From positions 1-7,116 of the forward strand of contig VBEQ01000005.1 of assembly GCA_005881235.1 (NCBI GenBank): a stretch of DNA of 7,116 bases, read 5' to 3'. Both the position numbers and the translations under genes were made by a program. Positions within the stretch are counted from its first letter, which is position 1, and each line of letters begins with the position of its first letter. Of the stretch, positions 1 to 5,700 are shown one piece after another. The notes beneath the pieces were generated by a model. The model saw nothing but the letters and a program-made list of their open reading frames with translations, was not told where the DNA came from and did not search any database. This DNA is from Chloroflexota bacterium (lineage in GTDB: Bacteria > Chloroflexota > Dormibacteria > CF-121).

Positions 1-1
1 C

Positions 2-382
2 GACTTCAGGGTCGACGTCAGCAAGCTCAGCAGTGACCAGTCCCGACGCGATCAACGCATCCACTCCCAGGGGCTCGAAAGCGACCGTTATCCGACGGCC
101 ACATTCAGCTTGACATCGCCGATCGCGCTGGCGGCCGACGCCGGCAACGGCCAAACGATCCACATCTCGGCGACCGGGGACCTCACCATCCACGGTGTGA
201 CGAAGTCGGTGACCATCCCAATCGACGCCCGGCTGACCGGGTCGGATATCGAGCTGGTCGGCTCGATCACGTTTCCCTTCAGCGAATTCGGCATGACCCC
301 GCCGAGCATCGGCGGCTTCGTCAGCGTGGAGAACAACGCGACCATGGAGTTCCAATTGTTGCTGACACGGCAGGATGCCTGA
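2..382 (+). CDS. YceI family protein, C-terminal part (5' end outside window)
   Basis: YceI proteins are lipocalin-like beta barrels that bind a long polyisoprenoid or lipid chain, are often exported, and are linked to stress or isoprenoid-quinone metabolism. Read from base 2 the frame is open and gives 126 residues to the TGA at 380-382. The start lies outside the window, so any signal peptide cannot be judged; the TTG at 110 is internal. Recognisable family blocks are a VDVSKLSSDQSRRDQRI stretch (residues about 4-20), a YPTATF strand, LTIHGVTKSV (the family's L-x-hydrophobic-HG-V-x-K) and a C-terminal FSEFGMTPPSIGGFVSV segment ending in a beta-strand-rich tail. The stop is 2 nt before the next start, so this gene and the response regulator are almost certainly cotranscribed. 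The family call is firm; the ligand is unknown. Confidence 0.9.
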   Translation, partial: DFRVDVSKLSSDQSRRDQRIHSQGLESDRYPTATFSLTSPIALAADAGNGQTIHISATGDLTIHGVTKSVTIPIDARLTGSDIELVGSITFPFSEFGMTPPSIGGFVSVENNATMEFQLLLTRQDA

Positions 383-384
383 AG

Positions 385-1053
385 GTGCGCATCCTGGTCG
401 CCGAGGACGATCATGGACTTCGTGAGGTGCTCGTCCAGGGCCTGCAGGATGCCGGTTACCTGGTGGACTCGGTCGACCGCGGCGATGACGCCATCGAGCA
501 GCTGAAGTTCTACGAGTACGACGTAGCGATCCTCGACTGGCGCATGCCGGGTGTCCCCGGCGTCGAGGTCGCGTCCTGGGCACGGCGCAACGACCGGCCC
601 ACCGCCATCCTGATGCTGACCGCTCGCGACGCGCCGCCAGACCGCATCCAGGGCCTGGACGCGGGGGCCGACGACTACCTGGTCAAGCCATTCGATTTCG
701 GGGAACTCGTCGCCCGGGTGCGCGCGCTGCAACGGCGACCACGCGGGGTCGGCGCGCCGGTGATGAACCGGGGAGCCCTGTCGTTGGACCCGGCTCGCCG
801 GCACGTCACCATGAACGGCAAGCTGCTCAATCTCACGACCGCGGAATTCCACATCCTCGAGTTGCTGATGCGGCGCTTCCCCTCGGTGGTCGATCGCAAG
901 GCCATCGCCGAGCACGCGTGGCGCGATGAGACCGAGCCGCTCGGGTCGAACGTGATCGACGTCAAGATGAGCCGCCTGCGCGCCAAGCTGGTCAACTCCG
1001 GGGTGCGCATCCTCACGGTGCGCGGCGCGGGTTTCCGGCTCGAAGAAGCCTAG
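385..1053 (+). CDS. OmpR/PhoB-family two-component response regulator
   Basis: This is a cytoplasmic DNA-binding response regulator of 222 aa, the normal size for the family. The receiver domain (about 1-115) has the acidic pair D8/D9, the phospho-acceptor D51 in LDWRMPG, T79 in MLTARD and K101 in VKPF, so the phosphorylation site looks complete. The C-terminal winged helix (about 127-220) has the LTTAEFHILELL entry, a recognition-helix segment IDVKMSRLRAKL and the wing ending GAGFRL. The start is GTG at 385, 2 nt after the YceI stop. An AGGA at 372-375 inside the YceI 3' end, 9 nt upstream, can serve as the ribosome binding site, which suggests translational coupling. No histidine kinase follows: the next gene is a tiny membrane protein and then a terminator. 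A kinase may lie upstream of the window or elsewhere. The target genes cannot be told from the sequence. Confidence 0.95.
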   Translation: MRILVAEDDHGLREVLVQGLQDAGYLVDSVDRGDDAIEQLKFYEYDVAILDWRMPGVPGVEVASWARRNDRPTAILMLTARDAPPDRIQGLDAGADDYLVKPFDFGELVARVRALQRRPRGVGAPVMNRGALSLDPARRHVTMNGKLLNLTTAEFHILELLMRRFPSVVDRKAIAEHAWRDETEPLGSNVIDVKMSRLRAKLVNSGVRILTVRGAGFRLEEA

Positions 1054-1120
1054 AACCACGTCACGATTTCGAAAGGTTGATGGGCGCATCATGCCATCAT
1101 CGGAACGTCATTCCAATCCT

Positions 1121-1125
1121 GGAGG
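1121..1125 (+). promoter_or_regulatory. Strong Shine-Dalgarno that decides the start of the 77-aa gene
   Basis: GGAGG lies 6 nt before the ATG at 1132 but only 3 nt before the overlapping GTG at 1129. The spacing favours ATG 1132. It is the clearest ribosome binding site in the window. Confidence 0.7.
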
Positions 1126-1131
1126 TCAGTG

Positions 1132-1365
1132 ATGACAGAGATTCAGCGGATGATTCGAGGGGCAATCGGCGGCGCCGCACTCGGCGGTGGCGTGGGCGGC
1201 GTGGCCTTCGGCGCCATGAGCGCGGTCATGGTCGGGCTCGGGCCCATCGTATTCCTGGTGTGTGGCATCTACGCCGGCACCGTCTACGGTGGGATCGTCG
1301 GCGCACTGCGCGGCGCGCGCGAGGAGCGCGTGGAGCTGGCCTTCGTTCAGTCGCGTGCGGCCTGA
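1132..1365 (+). CDS. Small glycine-zipper membrane protein, hypothetical
   Basis: This 77-aa protein of unknown function does not match a family I can name. Residues about 10-28 are a run of Gly and Ala in zipper spacing (GAIGGAALGGGVGGVAFGAM). A second hydrophobic Gly-rich segment follows at about 33-60, then a short charged tail with RGAREERVE. The pattern predicts two closely packed transmembrane helices. Glycine-zipper segments are common in small membrane or envelope proteins and in helix-oligomerising proteins, but no activity can be assigned. I chose ATG 1132 over GTG 1129 because of the Shine-Dalgarno spacing. It lies 78 nt after the response regulator and is followed by a strong terminator, so it is either the last gene of that transcript or a separate short transcript. 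Confidence 0.65.
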   Translation: MTEIQRMIRGAIGGAALGGGVGGVAFGAMSAVMVGLGPIVFLVCGIYAGTVYGGIVGALRGAREERVELAFVQSRAA

Positions 1366-1392
1366 CGATTCACCTACTCCCTCCCTTCCCCG

Positions 1393-1423
1393 AGTCCCGG
1401 CCGAATCGGCCGGGACTTTTTTT
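1393..1423 (+). terminator. Intrinsic terminator after the 77-aa gene
   Basis: A perfect 11-bp inverted repeat (AGTCCCGGCCG at 1393-1403, CGGCCGGGACT at 1407-1417) is separated by an AAT loop and runs into seven consecutive T (1417-1423). This is a canonical rho-independent terminator on the + strand. It closes the YceI/response regulator/small protein block and separates it from the DUF5996 gene. Confidence 0.93.
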
Positions 1424-1435
1424 GTCGCCGCTGGC

Positions 1436-1441
1436 TAGGAT
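1436..1441 (+). promoter_or_regulatory. Putative -10 box of a leaderless DUF5996 transcript
   Basis: TAGGAT lies exactly 6 nt before the GTG start at 1448, the spacing expected when transcription starts at the first base of the start codon. The GGAGG at 1442-1446 is only 1 nt from the GTG, too close to act as a normal ribosome binding site. No TTGACA-like -35 box is visible; that region overlaps the terminator stem and T-run. Confidence 0.5.
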
Positions 1442-1447
1442 GGAGGT

Positions 1448-2371
1448 GTGATTGCCGCCGGCCCGACCCGCCAGCTGGCCGAGTGGCCCGAGCTGCCCTA
1501 CGACGCCTGGGCCCCCACGATGGACACGCTGCACATGAAGCTGCAGGTCATCGGCAAGGTGCGCCTGGCATTGACGCGCCGGGAGCCGCAATGGGCCAAC
1601 GTGCCCCTCTACCTGACGGCACGAGGCTTGACGACATCGCCCATCTGGAGCGGGGGCGCCGGTTTCGCGATCGATGCCGACCTGATCGACCACGAGGTCA
1701 TCGTGGCCGTCAACGACGGGCGCATCGAGCGTGTCGCGCTGGAGGCGCGGCCGGTTGCCGACTTTTATCACGAATTGATGGGCCGCCTCCACGCCCTGGG
1801 CATCGATCCGGCGATCACCATCGTGCCATCGGAGGTCGACAACCCTATCCCGTTTCCGCAAGACACGGTTCATGCGGCATACGACCCGGAGTGGGCCCAT
1901 CGCTTCTGGCGTCTGCTGGCGCGCATTGACCTGGTTCTCAAAGAACACCGGGGGCGATTCACCGGACGGACCAGCCCGGTCTCCTTCTGGTGGGGGACGT
2001 TTGACCTCGCGCTGGCGCGGTACTCCGGCCGGCCGGTACGACCTCCGGAGGGGGCGGGGATCATCCGGCGCGTGGGTGGCGATGCCGAGCAGTGCTGTGT
2101 TGGGTTCTGGCCAGGCAACGCGACGATTCGGGAGCCGGCCTTCTTCGCCTACGCCTATCCGAAGCCCGAAGGCATCGAGGCCGCGGTCTTGCGCCCGACG
2201 CCGGCGGCCTGGAGCCCGACGCTCGGCGAGTTCATGCTGCCTTATGAGGCGGTGCGCCGCAGCGCCGATCCCCGCCAGGCGATCCTCGATTTCGCCGAGT
2301 CCACCTTCATCGCGGGAGCCACCAGCCAGCGCTGGGATCCGGCCTTACTGATGCCCTACGACACGCGCTAG
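1448..2371 (+). CDS. DUF5996 family protein
   Basis: This 307-aa protein belongs to DUF5996, a family of unknown function found mainly in soil Actinobacteria and related high-GC groups. Full-length hallmarks are present in order: WPELPYDAW (13-21), TLHMKLQVIGKVRLAL (27-42), a VPLYLTARGLTTSPI block (52-66), FAIDADLIDH (73-82), VADFYHELMGRLHALGI (103-119), NPIPFPQDTVHAAYD (132-146), FWRLL-LKEHRGRF (153-171), SPVSFWWGTFDLALARYSGR (176-195), GFWPG (219-223), EPAFFAYAYPKP (229-240) and EFMLPYEAVR (261-270). The length is normal and there is no signal peptide or membrane segment, so it is probably cytosolic. No catalytic residues are established for the family, so I give no function. It is monocistronic, behind a terminator and convergent with the TPR gene. 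About 12 residues precede the first conserved block, and the GTG start fits a leaderless message. Confidence 0.9.
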   Translation: MIAAGPTRQLAEWPELPYDAWAPTMDTLHMKLQVIGKVRLALTRREPQWANVPLYLTARGLTTSPIWSGGAGFAIDADLIDHEVIVAVNDGRIERVALEARPVADFYHELMGRLHALGIDPAITIVPSEVDNPIPFPQDTVHAAYDPEWAHRFWRLLARIDLVLKEHRGRFTGRTSPVSFWWGTFDLALARYSGRPVRPPEGAGIIRRVGGDAEQCCVGFWPGNATIREPAFFAYAYPKPEGIEAAVLRPTPAAWSPTLGEFMLPYEAVRRSADPRQAILDFAESTFIAGATSQRWDPALLMPYDTR

Positions 2372-2408
2372 CGTCACAGCCGCGTTTCGCCGCCGGCTAC
2401 ACGAGTGT

Positions 2409-3287
2409 TTAGCCCGTTTCCGGCTCCGAACCTGAGGAGCACTCTCGTGCAAGCCTGAGATTTTCGATCGCGTCCTCGCTGTTAGGTGCAAGTTGGTGTG
2501 CGCGCTCAGCGTACGGCAGTGCGTCCGCGGGCCGGTTCAAGAGGAGAAGTGCAGCACCAAGGTTGAGATTGCCCATGACGCTGTCCGGGTCGAGTTCGAC
2601 CACGTGTTGGAATGCGGTCACTGATTCTTCGTAGCTGGCCGGCGACTGTCCCTGACGTCCCAGTTTCAGCAGGCGCCATCCAAGGCATTCCCAGGCTCTC
2701 GTTGAGGTCGGGTCGACCTCACACGCGCGTCGAAACATTCGTAGTGCTGCGTCGAATTCGCTCAGCTTCTCGTTGACTTTGCCTGCCTGGATAAGCGCGA
2801 GCATGTCCCGCGGCCGCCAACGAAGCACCAATTCCTGTTCATGCAGAGCGTCGCGCAGACGCCCGGCTTCCTCAAGGGCGAGGCCAAGGTTGTGATGGGT
2901 GTCCATATCATGAGGTTGCCGCCTAAGGCACTCGTGGTACGCGTCGATTGCACCATGGGGATCACCCCGCCGGCGGAGCGCATTGCCCAGGCATTGGTAA
3001 CTGCCCGCTGAGTCAGGATCCATGCTAAGCGCAGTCCGGGCGGCAAGTTCCGCTGCTGCACCGTCGCCCGCCCTGGTGTAAGCCACGCTCAGGTTATTGA
3101 GGGTTGGGACGGAGTTGGGTCTGAGTTCCGAAGCCCGTTCGAAGGGCTCAATTGCCTCTTCGAACATTTCGTTGAGGAGGTACGCAAGACCGAGATCGAA
3201 TTGCGCACCAAAATCGGCCGGCGAAGCCGCGGCTTTGATCAGCGCGGCCGCTACGTTGCGATCTTGCAGTTGGCTTTTGCCCTCCAT
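2409..3287 (-). CDS. Tetratricopeptide repeat (TPR) protein
   Basis: This 292-aa protein is built almost wholly of TPR units, which form a helical scaffold for protein-protein contacts. Seven repeats can be laid out: 24-57, 58-91, 92-125, 126-159, 160-193, 194-234 and 235-268. Each carries the usual G/A pattern at positions 8/20/27 and ends in a hydrophobic-x-x-P (ELRP, SMDP, RRQP, RWRP, EVDP, ELDP, QLAP). Repeat 6 is 41 residues instead of 34 because of a Gly/Gln/Ser-rich insertion (GRQGQSPASYE) between its helices. There is no signal peptide, membrane segment or enzymatic domain, so it is probably a cytosolic adaptor. The ATG at 3287 has no clear Shine-Dalgarno. Its composition is less GC-rich than the flanking genes, with many A/T third positions. 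The partner is unknown, and the neighbours give no clue. Confidence 0.88.
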   Translation of the reverse strand: MEGKSQLQDRNVAAALIKAAASPADFGAQFDLGLAYLLNEMFEEAIEPFERASELRPNSVPTLNNLSVAYTRAGDGAAAELAARTALSMDPDSAGSYQCLGNALRRRGDPHGAIDAYHECLRRQPHDMDTHHNLGLALEEAGRLRDALHEQELVLRWRPRDMLALIQAGKVNEKLSEFDAALRMFRRACEVDPTSTRAWECLGWRLLKLGRQGQSPASYEESVTAFQHVVELDPDSVMGNLNLGAALLLLNRPADALPYAERAHQLAPNSEDAIENLRLARECSSGSEPETG

Positions 3288-3294
3288 CCGATCA

Positions 3295-3307
3295 GTCTGT
3301 CAGACAG
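3295..3307. promoter_or_regulatory. Overlapping short palindromes upstream of the TPR gene (possible operator)
   Basis: Two nested odd-length palindromes occur here: GTCTG-T-CAGAC (3295-3305) and CTGTC-A-GACAG (3297-3307). They begin 7 nt upstream of the TPR start codon at 3287 (- strand). The size and position would suit a small repressor site, but 5-bp arms are weak evidence and no regulator is known. Confidence 0.2.
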
Positions 3308-3386
3308 CCGGCGGCCACAGGGGTTGTTAAGTTGAACCCTATCTCTAACATTTGCTTGGGTTGAGGTAGGTACAGACAAGCTAACT

Positions 3387-3737
3387 GTGTACGTTAAGGT
3401 GAGACCCGAAAGCGTTCCTTCGGCGGCCGGCTTTCTGCGGGATGTCCGAACCATCGATCATTACGGCACCGGTGATCTAGAAATCACAGTGAGAAGTCCT
3501 GACGATCTCGAGCGGGCAAAGCCGCTCATCATCAACAACCCCGCGGATATGCTCGATGTGATTGGAAAAGTTGTTAAGGACGTGGGACACACGAGGCTCG
3601 TGCCATCCGGAACCGCGTTCGATCGTGCACGCTGTCACGATCCTTCTCCGATTCCGGCCGATGCCAAGGAGCTTGGTCCGCCGCCGGATGTCAGGCCGGG
3701 GTTAGTCGCAGCGTCGTCGGGAGAATCGAGCGCTTGA
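3387..3737 (+). CDS. DUF5655-like fragment (probable degraded gene)
   Basis: The GTG-started frame gives 116 aa. Residues 2-48 resemble the C-terminal half of DUF5655 / COG3586-type domains: a YVKVRPESV strand, then FLRDVRTIDHYGTGDLEITV and SPDDLERAKPLI, matching the family pattern of RDV-x-x-IGH-x-GTGDLE followed by a DLE-x-x-x-PLI helix. The matching reading frame continues upstream of GTG 3387 (WVEVGTDKLTVYVKV, from about 3357) as far as a TGA at 3333-3335 with no ATG/GTG/TTG. The family-like part therefore seems to have lost its 5' end. After PLI the usual short Ser-Tyr-Glu ending is absent. Instead about 65 unrelated-looking residues follow, and the last 47 bp overlap the 3' end of the convergent DUF2255 gene. 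GC is about 47-62% in the lines I counted. It is probably a remnant; whether it is translated is uncertain. Confidence 0.45.
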   Translation: MYVKVRPESVPSAAGFLRDVRTIDHYGTGDLEITVRSPDDLERAKPLIINNPADMLDVIGKVVKDVGHTRLVPSGTAFDRARCHDPSPIPADAKELGPPPDVRPGLVAASSGESSA

Positions 3738-4068
3738 ACATTTCCTTGGTCTCCTCCGGCCAGCGCTCACCGTACTTCTTGCGATAGGCGGCATTGACGG
3801 CGCGGATCACCAGCGGGCTGTGCTCCGGCTCGGCGCGCGCCGCCCCCTTGCGCCGTCCGACGCGGATCGTGACATGCGGGTTCGCGATGGCCTCCTGGTA
3901 CCAGCGACCCTTCTTCCCCTTGTAGGAACGGATGTAGATGCCGTCCTCCGTCGGCACGATCCAGATGGTGGTGCGGTGGAGTGGCGACTTGGCGTCGCGC
4001 CGGGTTTCGATATCGACCTCGTCGCTCTCTGCCAACTTCCAGAGGAGGTCCTCTGACTTTTTCGCCAT
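3691..4068 (-). CDS. DUF2255 family protein (FMN-binding split-barrel-like fold)
   Basis: From ATG 4068 this is a 125-aa protein of DUF2255, a small single-domain family related by fold to FMN-binding split-barrel oxidoreductases. Visible family blocks are DEVDIETRR near the N-terminus, then TTIWIVPTEDGIYIRSYKGKKGRWYQEAI, VTIRVGRRKGAARAEP, an AVNAAYRKKYGERW helix region and the terminal TTLRLTPA. This is the family's usual TIWVV..D..YVRS.G..G.WF / YR.KYG / ATTLRL order. A start at 4077 would add MKG. I prefer 4068 because a TAGCAT box lies 7 nt upstream of it and family members begin close to this point. The cofactor and substrate are not known. It diverges from marC and its 3' end overlaps the DUF5655-like frame. 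Confidence 0.85.
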   Translation of the reverse strand: MAKKSEDLLWKLAESDEVDIETRRDAKSPLHRTTIWIVPTEDGIYIRSYKGKKGRWYQEAIANPHVTIRVGRRKGAARAEPEHSPLVIRAVNAAYRKKYGERWPEETKEMFKRSILPTTLRLTPA

Positions 4069-4075
4069 CCCTTTC

Positions 4076-4101
4076 ATGCTATGCCTGGCGGACGCTAGGC
4101 T
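4076..4101. promoter_or_regulatory. Putative divergent overlapping promoters between DUF2255 and marC-family genes
   Basis: On the + strand TAGGCT (4096-4101) ends 6 nt before the ATG at 4108. On the - strand TAGCAT (4081 to 4076) ends 7 nt before the ATG at 4068. Both fit leaderless transcription. The two -10-like boxes are only 14 bp apart, so each promoter's upstream contact region would fall on or beyond the other's start. No good -35 hexamer is visible for either. Confidence 0.45.
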
Positions 4102-4107
4102 GACGGC

Positions 4108-4701
4108 ATGAATTGGCGAGCGTTCGCCGAGGCTTTCATCACGCTTCTCGTCATCATGGATCCCCTCGGCAGCGCACCAATCTTCATCAGCCTGACCTCA
4201 GGTCGCACACCGGGCGGGCGCCGGCGCGCCGCGCTCGAGGCGGCGGCGGCCGCCGGCGGACTGGTGGTCGTCTTTGCGCTCTTCGGCCGGCTCATCCTCG
4301 ACTACCTGCACGTCTCGGTAGAGAGCCTCACGATCGCGGGCGGTCTGCTGCTCCTCCTGGTCGCGCTGCAAATGCTGCGTGGCGAGGAGATGGCGCCGGC
4401 GGCTACCGCGAACGTGGCGCTGGTGCCGCTGGCGACACCGCTGCTCGCCGGACCGGGAGCAATCGCCGCGGTCATGGTGCTCACCAAGCGCTACGAGGAC
4501 GCGCCGGGACGATTGGGCGTTCTTCTCGGCATCATCGCCGTGGTCGTCGTGGTGGCGGTCGGCCTGATGCTCGCTGCCCAGATCGCCCGACTCCTTCGTC
4601 CCTCCGTGATTCAGCTCCTCACTCGCGTGCTGGGCCTGCTCCTCTCCGCCATCGCCGTGCAATTCATCGTGGATGCGGTGAAGATCGTCGCCGCCCGCTA
4701 G
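4108..4701 (+). CDS. MarC family (UPF0056) integral membrane protein
   Basis: This 197-aa protein has the MarC/YchE/YhgN layout: six predicted membrane helices at about 5-27, 41-63, 70-91, 103-125, 135-163 and 168-192. The diagnostic features are the first-helix motif LLVIMDPLGSAPIFISLT and the helix-4 motif VPLATPLLAGPGAI (P-L-A-x-P-L-x-A-G-P-G). Despite the name (multiple antibiotic resistance), E. coli MarC was shown not to cause resistance, and no transport substrate is established. The length is typical. The ATG is preceded by a TAGGCT box rather than a Shine-Dalgarno. The gene diverges from the DUF2255 gene, and its TAG stop shares bases with the stop of the convergent epimerase gene, so no terminator fits between them. 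Confidence 0.92.
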   Translation: MNWRAFAEAFITLLVIMDPLGSAPIFISLTSGRTPGGRRRAALEAAAAAGGLVVVFALFGRLILDYLHVSVESLTIAGGLLLLLVALQMLRGEEMAPAATANVALVPLATPLLAGPGAIAAVMVLTKRYEDAPGRLGVLLGIIAVVVVVAVGLMLAAQIARLLRPSVIQLLTRVLGLLLSAIAVQFIVDAVKIVAAR

Positions 4702-5696
4702 CGGATCAGGAAGCCAAGACCGATCGGGTCGTCGGCCTCGAGCACGAACTGGTGGTAGCCGGTCAGGTGCGCGCTTCCCTCGACCTCGGTGATGACCGCC
4801 GGATAGTCCGCGACCCGGGCCTCGCCCACCACGCTCGACGCGAAGCGGCCGCCGATGATGCTCTCGTGCATCAAGGTGGCGCCGCGGGCCAGTTCGCCGC
4901 GCTGGTCGAGCAGGGCGAGGCGCGCCGAGGTCCCGCTGCCGCATGGTGAGCGATCGACCTCGCCGTCCGCAAAGACGGTCACGTTTCGGTTTTCGGCGGT
5001 GAAGATCACGCCATAAATCCCGGTGAGCTCCGCTTCGAGCGGATGGACGATCTCCCGTTCGGCCTCGACGGCGGCCTTGATCTCGCGGCCGAGCTCGATG
5101 AAACGAGGGACGAAGGCGGGCTCGATTGGCAATTCGAAGCGGTCCGCCGGGACGATGGCATAAAACGCGCCGCCGAAGGCGACCGCCAGCTCAGTTTGCC
5201 GGCCGCCGGCGGTCACCGTCAGACCGTCGAGGAGCACGAAGCTCGGGACGTTTCGGAAGCGCACCGATCGGACCCGCCCATCCTGCATAGTGGCCACCGT
5301 TTTCAGGCGGCCCGAGGGCACGTCGACCACGACCTCGACCAGCCGGTCGGTGGCGGGGACGATGGCGGCGTCGATCGCCCATGTCACCAGTGCGATGGTG
5401 CCGTGGCCGCACGCGGTGCTGTAGCCGGCGTTGTGAAAGAAGACCACGCCGAGCTGGGCGCCCCCATCTTCCGGCTCCGTCACGAACCCGCCGTACATGT
5501 CCGCGTGCCCGCGCGGCTCGAAGACGAGGAGCTGGCGGATGTCATCGAGGTGGTCGAGCGCATAGCGCCGCTTCTCGAGGATGGTCCGTCCGCGCAGCGA
5601 CGGAATGCCGCCGCTAACGATGCGAAACGGTTCGCCGGCGGTGTGATAGTCGACGGTACTGACCATCAAGCGACGGCCGGTCGCCGGTTCACTCAT
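4698..5696 (-). CDS. Proline racemase family protein, probable 4-hydroxyproline 2-epimerase
   Basis: This is a cofactor-independent amino-acid racemase/epimerase of 332 aa, the standard length. The family uses two cysteines to invert the alpha carbon of proline or 4-hydroxyproline. Both are present: C96 in STACGHGTIAL and C252 in DRSPCGSGTSARLA. The second cysteine argues against the trans-3-hydroxyproline dehydratase subgroup, which has Thr there. Other family blocks are VDYHTAGEPFRIV at 15-27, EPRGHADMYGG at 60-70 and an IYGVIFTAENRNVTVFADG stretch at 227-245. Proline racemase and hydroxyproline epimerase cannot be separated by eye; epimerase is the commoner bacterial role. No other hydroxyproline catabolic gene is in the window. 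ATG 5696 lies 4 nt after the dedA stop with no Shine-Dalgarno, suggesting translational coupling to a gene that is itself frameshifted. An internal ATG at 5666 is the alternative start. Confidence 0.9.
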   Translation of the reverse strand: MSEPATGRRLMVSTVDYHTAGEPFRIVSGGIPSLRGRTILEKRRYALDHLDDIRQLLVFEPRGHADMYGGFVTEPEDGGAQLGVVFFHNAGYSTACGHGTIALVTWAIDAAIVPATDRLVEVVVDVPSGRLKTVATMQDGRVRSVRFRNVPSFVLLDGLTVTAGGRQTELAVAFGGAFYAIVPADRFELPIEPAFVPRFIELGREIKAAVEAEREIVHPLEAELTGIYGVIFTAENRNVTVFADGEVDRSPCGSGTSARLALLDQRGELARGATLMHESIIGGRFASSVVGEARVADYPAVITEVEGSAHLTGYHQFVLEADDPIGLGFLIR

Positions 5697-5700
5697 CGGT

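Noticed and set aside
88..1092. Long - strand open frame of 334 codons opposite the YceI and response regulator genes
   Set aside because: It is the antisense shadow of two genes with clear family motifs. Its translation is rich in His, Arg, Asp and Pro and has no recognisable domain; high GC removes stops on the opposite strand.
1075..1100. Short inverted repeat GATGG...CCATC downstream of the response regulator
   Set aside because: Five-bp arms with a mismatched loop and no T-run; indistinguishable from chance in this composition.
1077..1451. 124-codon + strand frame over the small protein and terminator
   Set aside because: It is Arg-rich shadow translation and runs through the terminator hairpin; the 77-aa frame has the ribosome binding site and a sensible membrane pattern.
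2378..2393. Possible bidirectional terminator between DUF5996 and TPR genes
   Set aside because: Only a 5-bp stem (AGCCG/CGGCT) with an 11-nt GC-rich loop and no T-run on either strand.
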